Below, piece after piece: positions 1 through 6,925 of a DNA stretch of 12,650 nt. Within the stretch, counting starts at the first letter, position 1. Every line of letters begins with the position of its first letter. The DNA is from an uncultured Rickettsiales bacterium (GTDB lineage Bacteria > Pseudomonadota > Alphaproteobacteria > UBA8366): assembly GCA_913046825.1 (NCBI GenBank), contig CAJWTF010000108.1, positions 1 through 12,650 of the forward strand, given 5' to 3'. Below the pieces are notes generated by a model. That model ran no database searches. It was not told the DNA's origin and saw only the letters and a list, made by a program, of their open reading frames with translations. A program made the position numbers and the translations under genes.

Positions 1-350
1 CCCGCCAGCTCCTGCCCGCATTGGCGCATTCGAGCCAAACGCAGCGCCGAGGTTAATCCGACGACACATCCGTCCGCGTCGGAGGCAAGGCCCGGATAGA
101 CCCCCGGAAGCCGTAAGCCTCCATTCGAGCCGATGAGTCCAGTCGTCGGTGCGGAGCCACCCGCGCTTTTGCCCGATCTGCCGGGAAATAAAATCTTGAT
201 GAAATCCGTGGTCCCGATATCGCTCTCGAAGGGTGTGATCTCGGCTGATTGCGGCCCCTCTGGCAGCAAGTCAACAAACGACCCCGCCCCGTTGCGCGCA
301 TCATCCAGAAACGCCAACACATCCATAACTTCTTGCAACATCGACACCAT
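1..350 (-). CDS. DUF1177 family protein, 5' part (runs off left edge)
   Basis: An uninterrupted minus-strand frame of about 116 codons runs from an ATG at 350 to the window edge. An in-frame TGA lies just upstream, so the start is 350 or the second ATG at 341. The latter has GGGA nine bases ahead and is slightly better placed. The product begins MVSMLQEVMDVLAFLDDARN. It later contains TTDFIKILFPG, GKSAGGSAPTTGLIGSNGG and GLASDADGCVVGLTSALRLA. This matches my memory of the DUF1177 family (roughly 300 residues), including the STDFIK(I/V).PG stretch and the SDADGA..AL segment. The family is often found near catabolic and transport genes, and its biochemical function is not established. The C-terminal two thirds lie outside the window. 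A 96-bp gap separates it from the SEC-C gene, and co-transcription is possible but not shown. Confidence 0.8.
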   Translation of the reverse strand, partial: MVSMLQEVMDVLAFLDDARNGAGSFVDLLPEGPQSAEITPFESDIGTTDFIKILFPGRSGKSAGGSAPTTGLIGSNGGLRLPGVYPGLASDADGCVVGLTSALRLARMRQCGQELA

Positions 351-446
351 TCCCGATATGGTTTTTCATCCCGAGGGCCCAGCCACGAAGCGGTTAGCGA
401 TAATTTAGCGAATTTGAGGATAAGGCCAACCGGACTAATACGTACC

Positions 447-947
447 CTAAAGGTGCACTCCGCAACATTTTTTGAATTTTTTGCCGGAGCCGCACGGACA
501 AGATGCGTTCCGCCCGACCTTACCTATACGCGACGTTCCCGCACCCTCCGGAAAGTCTCCATCGACGTAAACCCACAGCCCATCGTCGCGTCGAAAATTC
601 GAACGTTCGCGATGCACCAACTCTGCGCCATTCTGTCTGAAATGAGCCGCAAATTCGACCATACCGATATCATCGGTCACACCGCCGCGCGCTGACTGCA
701 AGACCTCTAGGCGGATCCATTCGACTGAATTAAAGGGGTTCTTAGCCGCAGACCGCTCCGCCGTATCCCGCTTTTCCAGCGCATGGGTTCGGTCGATATA
801 TGCGAGATCACCCCGCATGAATGCCGTGTAACGGGACCGCATCAATGCCTCGGCGGTTGGCGCCGGTGTTCCCGCCAGGATCGGATCGCAGCAAGTGTCG
901 ACATATCGGCCGGACCCGCACGGACATAGCGTCGCCTCAGTATTCAT
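447..947 (-). CDS. YchJ-family (UPF0225) SEC-C motif protein
   Basis: This 166-residue protein starts MNTEATLCPCGSG. It has two cysteine-rich SEC-C motifs, one at each end: CPCGSGRYVDTCC near residue 8 and CPCGSGKKFKKCC at the C-terminus. Between them lies a YchJ-like (NTF2-fold) middle with ALMRSRYTAF and FRQNGAELVHRERSNF. SEC-C motifs bind zinc, as in the SecA tail. The cellular role of YchJ proteins is unknown. The length fits the family (E. coli YchJ is about 150). The frame extends seven codons further up, but I place the start at 947. There the ATG overlaps the TGA stop of the upstream cupin frame as ATGA, which suggests translational coupling. If the cupin amber codon blocks ribosomes, coupling to this gene would be lost unless the internal TTG is used. 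Confidence 0.88.
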   Translation of the reverse strand: MNTEATLCPCGSGRYVDTCCDPILAGTPAPTAEALMRSRYTAFMRGDLAYIDRTHALEKRDTAERSAAKNPFNSVEWIRLEVLQSARGGVTDDIGMVEFAAHFRQNGAELVHRERSNFRRDDGLWVYVDGDFPEGAGTSRIGKVGRNASCPCGSGKKFKKCCGVHL

Positions 948-1306
948 CGAGAACGCACGAACGCCCAAAGTTCACGCTCCGGCCTCAAGCGACGATTGCG
1001 ATGTCCTTTGCTGATCGTATCTTCAACCAACAGCACATCACCTCCCCTGACGATGCGCTTTGCGCCGTCACTCACTTCGATTTCGGCCTCCCCGATCACG
1101 AAGAGGACATACTGTCTTTGCGGCGCGGTATGCCAGCCGACAAGCGCGGGTTCGTCGCCCAATTGCTTACTCTCCTTAAAGACCAATCCATACGCCTAAA
1201 TGGCACGCGTATAATCCGCGTAGTTCCGAGTTTCGACGACATTTTCCTCATGGTCATCGAAATGCGTCTCTCCATTTTTATCTGCGTAAAAACGCGTAAT
1301 CTTCAC
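944..1306 (-). pseudogene. Cupin-domain protein interrupted by one in-frame amber codon
   Basis: Reading from a GTG at 1306 gives 36 codons (starting VKITRFYADKNGETHFDD). A TAG follows at 1198-1196, and then 83 more codons in the same frame, ending at TGA 946-944. The second part has a cupin beta-barrel pattern: GWHTAPQRQYVLFVIGEAEIE, then GGDVLLVEDTISKGH with its metal-ligand-type histidine. The first part matches the N-terminus I know for small cupins of this kind (K.TRFYAD..GE.HF.D). No frameshift is needed; only the one stop breaks the gene. Full length would be about 120 residues. Upstream of the GTG is a modest GGTAGG-like ribosome site. A TTG at 1186 could restart a truncated 80-residue cupin. 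Recent pseudogenisation is most likely; a sequencing error or amber readthrough is possible. Confidence 0.72.
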
Positions 1307-1379
1307 AATTCAACCTACCCCATCAAATTTCACGCCAATCTGTCCCTAACATGGGCACCGTCAAGCTACACAAAATAAT

Positions 1380-1391
1380 CACCGATCGGTG
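1380..1391. promoter_or_regulatory. 12-bp perfect palindrome, candidate operator
   Basis: CACCGATCGGTG is a perfect inverted repeat. It lies in the divergent region between the minus-strand cupin/SEC-C pair and the plus-strand small protein and helicase. Location and symmetry suggest a dimeric regulator site, but I cannot name the regulator. Confidence 0.35.
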
Positions 1392-1414
1392 CGTGAAAAT
1401 TATTTGCCGTAACG

Positions 1415-1435
1415 ATATATTGCACTGCAATATAT
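1415..1435. promoter_or_regulatory. 21-bp perfect palindrome, candidate operator
   Basis: Two 10-bp arms, ATATATTGCA and its exact complement TGCAATATAT, flank a single central C at 1425. The core TTGCA-N-TGCAA is typical of a site for a homodimeric helix-turn-helix repressor. Two further TGCAAT half-sites lie downstream at 1472-1477 and 1477-1482. The element sits 115 bp before the small protein's start and about 110 bp before the divergent cupin start, so it could control either or both. No regulator gene is present in the window. Confidence 0.5.
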
Positions 1436-1549
1436 TCCCTTGTGTTTTGATGAATTACCCCCTATTTATGCTGCAATGCAATAACGCACTACAACGACCA
1501 TTCACATCATGGGATGTTCATTGGTCGACCACCGTAAGGAATTCGAAGG

Positions 1550-1759
1550 ATGACCTCGATAGCCCTGAAAGACACTATTAATAACGCACTCGTAAAGCTG
1601 CAAAACGTTGATCGCACCAATGCAGACGCGATGTTCGAATGCCTTATCGAACTAGAGCTCCTTGCTCGGGATGCCATAACTGATCACAGCATTGTCGAGC
1701 TTCTTCGAACTAATATGATGTCTATGCAAGAAGAGCTTCCGTTAAGCACTGCTGCTTGA
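1550..1759 (+). CDS. Small protein of unknown function upstream of helicase
   Basis: This is a 69-residue protein starting MTSIALKDTINNALVKLQNV. AAGGA lies nine bases ahead of the ATG (1536-1540), which supports translation. It is acidic, leucine-rich and predicted by eye to be wholly alpha-helical (FECLIELELLARDAI, SIVELLRTNM). It has no signal peptide and no recognised domain. It is followed by a 120-bp gap and then the helicase on the same strand, so the two may share a transcript. The upstream region holds the 21-bp palindrome and an imperfect stem (1496-1526) just before the ribosome site. The coding call rests on the ribosome site and on natural-looking composition. I do not recognise the family, and an accessory or regulatory partner of the helicase is only an inference from adjacency. 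Confidence 0.6.
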   Translation: MTSIALKDTINNALVKLQNVDRTNADAMFECLIELELLARDAITDHSIVELLRTNMMSMQEELPLSTAA

Positions 1760-1879
1760 ACCAATTTGTTTCGCAGCACTGGCTCCCACTTAGCTTGAAT
1801 GATCGTTATATCCGTGAATTTACAAAAAATTTGCATTGGGTCGATTCTCCCGCGTGCATCCTTATCTAATTTTTGATAT

Positions 1880-3739
1880 ATGCCTGCCATGCAACTTAGA
1901 AATTGGCAGCAGAAAATCGTCGATAGCTTTCCGACGATCCTTAAGCAACACCGTCGCTTTATTCTGAAAGCGCCGACCGGCGCGGGTAAAACCGTGCTTG
2001 CGAGCGAATTGGTTGAGCGGTTCTACAAGGACAAGAAGATTATTGTCCTGTGCCATCGGCTCGTCCTTTTGGAGCAACTGGAACGCGCGCTCAGCAAGAA
2101 GCACCGGGTTCGGAAGCTCACCGTCTCCGATAAAGGCCCTGCCTTTGAGGATTACGAGATCCTCCTGTCGACAAATATGCGGGCAAAAGACGTACTCACT
2201 GATGCAGTTCCAAAAGCCGACCTAATCATCGTCGATGAGGCGCATCGCGTGTCGCCCAACGGCACCGGCTACAAGCGGATCATCGATGACTTCGAGGAAA
2301 ATGGAAAACCCGACGCTCAATTCATTGGCCTTACCGCATCGCCAGAACGACGAACTGGCGACCAGCGCGACCAGCTACATCTCGCGTTTGACACTATTAT
2401 CGACTGCGCCAATATCGAAAATCTGATCGCCGAAGGCGTGTTGGTCCAACCGGTCTATCGTCCGCATTTCGTCCATGATCTGGATTTGCGCGGGATAGAC
2501 ATCAGTACCGGCGATTTTCCGGTCGCTAAGCTATCCGACGAAATCATCAAATCCTCGATGCTCGACTACGCCATGTGGAGCTACAGAGAGGAACGTGAGA
2601 AAATAAAACCATCACCCGTTTCAGCCTGGTTCTGTGCCGATATCAACGTCGCCGAAGCGACCTTAGAGCGGATCGAGGCGGAAGGATTTGGTGCTGCCAT
2701 CGTAACCGCGAGCACGCCGATCAAGGAACGCATGGATTTGTTGCGCCAGCACGAGGAAGGCAAAATCGAGGCCATGGTCTCGGTCGGTGTCTTAGCCGAG
2801 GGGTGGGACAATCCACACTGCAATATCATCGTACATCTGCGCCCGACATTGTCTAAAGTCCTGTGGGGGCAATCTGTAGGCCGCGGGCTGCGTTCCGCAC
2901 CAGGTAAGGAAAAATGCGTCATCATCGACGTGAGTTCGAACTGGAGCACGTTCGGGCCAGTCGAAAAGCTGGAATGGAGCCTGTGGAGCCACCGTCGGTC
3001 CTACATGCAGTTCATGAACCGCTTCAACTGGATCGGCGCACAGCAAGATGACGAAGAGGGCAGCGACACATTCTTGATGTGTAAGAACGAGCTGGACAAC
3101 GGCACGCGATGCTCTCTTTTGTACCGCAAAGACCAGTATGAAGACGATACCTGTCCGATCTGCGGTACTTACGCGGCAGTCGATATTTACAAAGAACAAC
3201 AACTCGGCAACACGCTCAACGAGAACGGTCTACACAAGCTGTTCTTCGAACGGGTGCCCCGCGTCTTCGAAGAGATGGATCTCTCGGTTTGGTCAAATCT
3301 CGGTGGCATGGCCTGGCGGACCGCAACGCCGAAGGAACACGTCTTCCTCGCTTTCTGTATGGCGTACCAGCTGGTCTCCTGCGATTCGACTAAAACTGAA
3401 GGTGAGTATTGGGATTTGGCTCTGGAAGCTGAATCGAGCATTCGTGCGTATCTTGTCGAGAACAAGATTCAGGTCGTTAAACAGAACGATTTCAATTTGG
3501 CTCATGTCGCGGACGGTATGCTGGCGGGAACAAAAATTAGAACTCTGCAGGCACATTTCGGGATATCGCTCTGTGGCACGGTTTTCCAGGAACACACTCG
3601 CGACGAGAACGAACGCAAATACCAAAAAGCTATTCGGATCGCGGAACGCATCGCTATGATCGGCTGTTCGGTCCAGGACAACCTGCCGTATTTCAACGCC
3701 GCCGATCATCTTGCGGGCGGCACGCGGGCATCCGCTTAG
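1880..3739 (+). CDS. SF2 DEAH-box helicase with zinc-ribbon insert
   Basis: This is a 619-residue superfamily 2 helicase of the COG1061 (Ssl2/RAD25-like) type. Visible motifs are Walker A APTGAGKT (31-38), DEAH (119-122), motif III TAS (152-154) and motif VI QSVGRGLR (331-338, arginine finger region). After the second RecA domain comes a four-cysteine zinc ribbon: C401 and C411, then CPIC at 425-428. A roughly 190-residue C-terminal region follows that I do not recognise. It should be an ATP-dependent translocase acting on double-stranded nucleic acid in the cytoplasm. There is an in-frame TGA six bases upstream of the ATG at 1880. No clear Shine-Dalgarno sequence precedes it, and the ATG at 1889 (MQLRNWQQK) is an alternative start. 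Helicases of this type are common in mobile and defence loci, but no nuclease, methylase or integrase lies beside this one. Confidence 0.9.
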   Translation: MPAMQLRNWQQKIVDSFPTILKQHRRFILKAPTGAGKTVLASELVERFYKDKKIIVLCHRLVLLEQLERALSKKHRVRKLTVSDKGPAFEDYEILLSTNMRAKDVLTDAVPKADLIIVDEAHRVSPNGTGYKRIIDDFEENGKPDAQFIGLTASPERRTGDQRDQLHLAFDTIIDCANIENLIAEGVLVQPVYRPHFVHDLDLRGIDISTGDFPVAKLSDEIIKSSMLDYAMWSYREEREKIKPSPVSAWFCADINVAEATLERIEAEGFGAAIVTASTPIKERMDLLRQHEEGKIEAMVSVGVLAEGWDNPHCNIIVHLRPTLSKVLWGQSVGRGLRSAPGKEKCVIIDVSSNWSTFGPVEKLEWSLWSHRRSYMQFMNRFNWIGAQQDDEEGSDTFLMCKNELDNGTRCSLLYRKDQYEDDTCPICGTYAAVDIYKEQQLGNTLNENGLHKLFFERVPRVFEEMDLSVWSNLGGMAWRTATPKEHVFLAFCMAYQLVSCDSTKTEGEYWDLALEAESSIRAYLVENKIQVVKQNDFNLAHVADGMLAGTKIRTLQAHFGISLCGTVFQEHTRDENERKYQKAIRIAERIAMIGCSVQDNLPYFNAADHLAGGTRASA

Positions 3740-3741
3740 AG

Positions 3742-4716
3742 CTATACAATTTGGTTATAGAGCTCCGCCTCACCGCGCTCTAAACGGCCAAGGTTTTCGA
3801 TCAAGATGTCGACGACGTTCTCCTCATAATGTCGCGTCTCCCCGCCCGTATGCGGTGTCAGAATTACATTGTCGAAGTCCCAAAGCGGCGAGTCTGCGGC
3901 CAAGGGCTCCTCTACCGTAACGTCGATCCCCGCACCCGCGATCTTGCCGGCGCGCAGTCCCTCTACCAACGCTGCTTCATCGACACAACCGCCCCGCGCC
4001 ATGTTGATCAGATGCGCGTCATCCGCCATGGCGTTCAGAGCCGCGGCATCTATGATATTCGCCGTCTCATCTGTTAGCGGGCAAGTGAGCACGACGAAAT
4101 CCGCGCGTTCCCAAAGCCCCGGAAGTGCTGCGGGCGCATGCGCCTCATCGACGACATTCGCGATCGCCGCTGTATTCCGTCGCACCCCGATCACCTTCAT
4201 ATCGAAAGCCTTCGCCAAACGCGCGACCCGTTGGCCGATGGCCCCCATGCCGATGATCAACACCGTCCCACCCGCCAACTCATCCTCGCGCTCGCTAAGG
4301 TTGGAGATCATGCCGCGCCAATGATGCTTGCGCTGGTTATCACGCGCCACATGCAACTGGCGCATAAGACCCAACATCAATGCCATTGCATGATCGCTGA
4401 CCGCATTCATGTTGACGCCGCTGGCATTGGCTAGCCGCAGTCCACCCGCCGCCATACGTGCCTGATCAAATTGGTCGTAGCCGGCCGCGCTCACCTGTAC
4501 AAACTGCAAAGCTCCTGGCATATCTAAGAACGCGTCCCGCCAGAAACCAGACATCACCGCAACCGGCGCTTCGCCCATACGGGCAACGGTATCTTCGGAT
4601 GTCCACGTTTGAAAACAGGATATCCCGGTTTTCCGGGTCTCAAAGCATTCCGCCAAACGGTAAGCGGAATGGGCAAAATGGATAACGAGATCGTTCTTCG
4701 ACGGGAAATCTATCAC
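3742..4716 (-). CDS. D-isomer-specific 2-hydroxyacid dehydrogenase
   Basis: This 324-residue enzyme should interconvert a D-2-hydroxyacid and a 2-oxoacid with NAD(P). The Rossmann motif GMGAIG is at about 156-161. The catalytic triad is R241 (in NMARGGCVDE), E270 (in TVEEPL) and H289 (in LTPHTGG). The substrate is not deducible; the divergence fits the broad glyoxylate/hydroxypyruvate-reductase-like branch. The frame opens at a GTG at 4722, but I choose the in-frame GTG at 4716. It has GGAAAG seven bases ahead, whereas the same site abuts 4722 directly. The gene lies 72 bp downstream of the dioxygenase on the same strand and is probably co-transcribed with it. It converges tail to tail with the helicase, with only two bases between the stops. 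Confidence 0.93.
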   Translation of the reverse strand: MIDFPSKNDLVIHFAHSAYRLAECFETRKTGISCFQTWTSEDTVARMGEAPVAVMSGFWRDAFLDMPGALQFVQVSAAGYDQFDQARMAAGGLRLANASGVNMNAVSDHAMALMLGLMRQLHVARDNQRKHHWRGMISNLSEREDELAGGTVLIIGMGAIGQRVARLAKAFDMKVIGVRRNTAAIANVVDEAHAPAALPGLWERADFVVLTCPLTDETANIIDAAALNAMADDAHLINMARGGCVDEAALVEGLRAGKIAGAGIDVTVEEPLAADSPLWDFDNVILTPHTGGETRHYEENVVDILIENLGRLERGEAELYNQIV

Positions 4717-4723
4717 GGTCACT

Positions 4724-4729
4724 CTTTCC
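4724..4729 (-). promoter_or_regulatory. Ribosome site fixing the dehydrogenase start
   Basis: On the minus strand this reads GGAAAG. It is seven bases from the GTG at 4716, and leaves only one base to the GTG at 4722, so it favours the shorter protein. Confidence 0.6.
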
Positions 4730-4788
4730 GGTTATGGGTCTTATATAAACTTGATACCCCGGCTGACCGAATGATTGGAGTCTCTCTG

Positions 4789-5706
4789 TTAGGCTGGCAC
4801 CGCGTCGGCACGGACTTGAGTGCGATGCATGATGCGCCGCACATCCGCGGAGAATTCGTCTCGTCTATGCATCGCGCAGCGATTGTCCCAAATCAACAAG
4901 TCACCTACCTGCCAACGGTGATGATAAGTCTGCTTGCCGTAGCTATCTGCATGCGCCCACAAGGCATCGAGTAATGCTTCCGAATCGGCAACCGAAAACC
5001 CGTTAATATATGTGTTTTGACGCCGTCCAATATAGAGCGCCTTGCGGCCGGTCTCTGGATGGGTGCGCGCAATCGGGTGGCTGATGCCGGGTAGAGCGGC
5101 CACATTGAACGTACCGGCCGCGATGGCGTCGACGAGTGACGGTCCGCCATCTCGGTCGAGACCGTCGAGCGTGTATTGGTTATCGTGCTTGATCGTTTGC
5201 CCTTTGATGCTTTTCTTCAGCTCGCCCGGTAGCGTTTCATATGCGGCATACATATTGAGAAAGCCGGTATCACCTTGCGCATTGGGTACTTCGAGAGAAT
5301 ATAGGCAGCTCGCCTTTGGCGGCACCTCCGTATAGGCCATGTCAGTGTGCCAAAGGCATTCCCCATCCCCCAGTGAGCCAGTTTTCTTACCGTCCTTGAT
5401 GACGTTGGAGATGACAAACATTTCCGGTATGCCCTCGACAAAGGCACGACCGTGGCCCGGAATGGGTGCCAGATCGAGATCTCCAAAACGCCGGCTGAAT
5501 GCGATCATCTGTGGGTCGGTGATGTTTTGATCCCGAAAGAGAAGGACCTGATGATCCAGCCAAGCTTGGTAAATTGTTGCGAATACAGCATCGTTCATCG
5601 AATATCCAAGATCAACACCTCGAACTTCCGCACCGATGTCACTGGACAATGGCTCGATCATGACTTCCCCATCACTGTTCTCAGACATATCTTCATAGTC
5701 CGCCAT
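4789..5706 (-). CDS. TauD/TfdA family Fe(II)/2-oxoglutarate dioxygenase
   Basis: This 305-residue non-heme iron oxygenase couples 2-oxoglutarate decarboxylation to hydroxylation of a substrate, often releasing aldehyde plus sulfite, amine or phenol. The iron triad is visible as H120 and D122 (WHTDMAY) and H280 (NRCAMHRRDEF). The 2-oxoglutarate-binding arginine is R295 (IMHR), 15 residues after the distal His, as in E. coli TauD; R291 is nearby. The N-terminal pattern LSSDIGAEVRGVDL and HQVLLFRDQ is typical. Length is close to the TauD/TfdA norm (about 280-300). The start is the ATG at 5706, with AGAGG seven bases ahead; the TTG at 5709 is discounted. The substrate is unknown. The downstream dehydrogenase could process the product, but this is inferred only from adjacency. 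Confidence 0.93.
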   Translation of the reverse strand: MADYEDMSENSDGEVMIEPLSSDIGAEVRGVDLGYSMNDAVFATIYQAWLDHQVLLFRDQNITDPQMIAFSRRFGDLDLAPIPGHGRAFVEGIPEMFVISNVIKDGKKTGSLGDGECLWHTDMAYTEVPPKASCLYSLEVPNAQGDTGFLNMYAAYETLPGELKKSIKGQTIKHDNQYTLDGLDRDGGPSLVDAIAAGTFNVAALPGISHPIARTHPETGRKALYIGRRQNTYINGFSVADSEALLDALWAHADSYGKQTYHHRWQVGDLLIWDNRCAMHRRDEFSADVRRIMHRTQVRADAVPA

Positions 5707-5713
5707 CAATTTA

Positions 5714-5718
5714 CCTCT
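5714..5718 (-). promoter_or_regulatory. Ribosome site fixing the dioxygenase start
   Basis: On the minus strand this reads AGAGG, seven bases before the ATG at 5706. It makes the preceding in-frame TTG at 5709 unlikely as the start. Confidence 0.65.
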
Positions 5719-5775
5719 GCGCGAATTTGCCGCTTAGAATGTCCGATCAACAACCGAGACAAACGTACTTTGGTT

Positions 5776-5804
5776 ATAGTACTACGCCATGAAATTGCCG
5801 TCAC
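5776..5804 (-). promoter_or_regulatory. Possible sigma70-type promoter of dioxygenase pair
   Basis: Read on the minus strand, GTGACG (5804-5799) and TACTAT (5781-5776) are 17 bp apart. Each matches four of six consensus bases. They lie about 70 bp upstream of the dioxygenase ATG. This is weak, visual evidence only. Confidence 0.3.
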
Positions 5805-5958
5805 CCTTTGGATTACCTTGAGTTCCGCTCGGAATATATGGCTGGCACAACCCATACTAATCTATCCCTAAATATCCTTTTCCTTTTTCATCAAGGTTCG
5901 GTCAGGTTCATGTCCGACTATCTTGGTAGTCCTCTTACTTTAATTTGGGCCGGCATAG

Positions 5959-6910
5959 ATGTGGGCTCTCTATCGCAAACTGCAGGCGGTCTCCCGCATC
6001 ATTAACCTCGGCCGAACGGGAAACGCTACGCACGACCCTCATTATCGGGAAACGGCATCCGAATTTAGCGAGATGCCAATCGGCGAGCTCCAACAAAAAG
6101 CGGCATCTGGAGATCCCGACGCACAGACCCGGCTCGGCCTTTGTTACGAGATCGGTTAAGAGATTGCCCAAGTGTTGAGGAAGCCGCGCGGTTGTATCTA
6201 CTAGCTGCCGACAACGGCTTTGCGCCGGCAATGTCTAATTTAGGCTATTTGTTCGAGGATGCCTTGGGAGTGGAAACGGATATCGAAGAGGCGCATAGTT
6301 GGTACAAAAAAAACCGCGATGTAACTTAGGCTTTCTTTAAGAGAAAAGCTTCTGCGTAAAGGAAGATATCTTCAAAGCCGTCAAATTTTACTATGCGACC
6401 GCACAACAAGACCGCCCAGGTGCGCAGGTCGCCCTTGGCACCATGCACGCGACCGGCGAAGGGCTCCCCTAAAGATCTCAGCATGATTCCCAAATTCGCC
6501 AAAATCAAACCCAGATATTTGACCTGAAAGAACCCGTACATATTGATCCTTCCGGCATGAGATTATCGAATATCTTAGGTTGACCGGCTCCCTTTTTTCA
6601 TAAGACATCCTGGAGAATATCCCAGAAGTTATGAAGGACATGGGCGGAACGAAGTAAGGGCCAAGACGGAAGGGACGATGAAGACCGACGCCGTATCTAT
6701 TATTCGGTTCAATATACAAATCCAGAAGCGATCAAAAAATTGCGCGAATGGCTCCAAAAACATTGCGCAAGTGCGTTCGAAATAAATCTCCCCGACGATC
6801 CCGCCGAATTGCGCAAATGGGGTAAATTTCGGGTCCGCTTTGAAACCAAAGAATATCGCACGAGACTAGCGCAGCTATTGGGCGTCCATTGGCCGAAATG
6901 GATGGGCTGA
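5959..6910 (+). pseudogene. Sel1-like-repeat protein with unknown C-terminal domain, multiply disrupted
   Basis: Joining frames gives one decayed protein of about 315 codons. Phase 1 (from ATG 5959 or 6073) has GELQQKAASGDPDAQTRLGLCYEIG and then TAA at 6158-6160. A second phase gives SVEEAARLYLLAADNGFAPA and SNLGYLFEDALGVETDIEEA, then breaks after an eight-A run near 6306-6313. A third phase (6362-6472) gives EDIFKAVKFYYATA and GAQVALGTMHATGEG, ending at TAA 6470-6472. These are three Sel1-like (TPR-type) repeats, which normally mediate protein-protein contacts. The same third phase continues with IFDLKEPVHIDPSGMRLSNI, meets TGA at 6581, and is briefly shifted (DILENIPEVMKDMGGTK). It then resumes in an intact tail of about 70 codons (IYYSVQYTNPEAIKKLREWL and later WGKFRVRFETKEYRTRL) to TGA 6908-6910. 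The tail has no start codon of its own before an internal TTG, and I do not recognise it. Confidence 0.7.
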
Positions 6911-6925
6911 GAGAATCAGCTCATC
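6901..6925. terminator. Hairpin overlapping two convergent stop codons
   Basis: A 10-bp stem (6901-6910 with 6916-6925, one G-T wobble at 6905/6921) encloses the five-base loop GAGAA. It spans the TGA of the Sel1-gene tail (6908-6910) and reaches two bases into the TGA of the minus-strand metallopeptidase. There is no T-tract on either side, so it may be a weak bidirectional terminator or a 3'-end stabiliser. Confidence 0.4.

Noticed and set aside
249..695. A 148-codon plus-strand open frame
   Set aside because: It lies antisense to the DUF1177 start and the SEC-C gene, both of which have clear family motifs, and its composition is not protein-like.
821..1378. A 185-codon plus-strand open frame
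   Set aside because: It is antisense to the SEC-C and cupin genes, with no ribosome site and no recognisable domain.
1496..1526. Imperfect stem GACCA / TGGTC with inner ACATC / GATGT just before the small protein's ribosome site
   Set aside because: Two five-bp stems with an internal loop could form by chance, and there is no link to a known riboswitch or thermosensor.
3739..3765. Bulged inverted repeat GAGCTATA / TAT-AG-AGCTC between the convergent helicase and dehydrogenase genes
   Set aside because: The stem is only eight pairs with a two-base bulge, is AT-rich and has no T-tract, so it is too weak to call a terminator.
6381..6719. A 112-codon minus-strand open frame
   Set aside because: It is the shadow of the Sel1-repeat pseudogene, whose plus-strand segments show clear repeat motifs.
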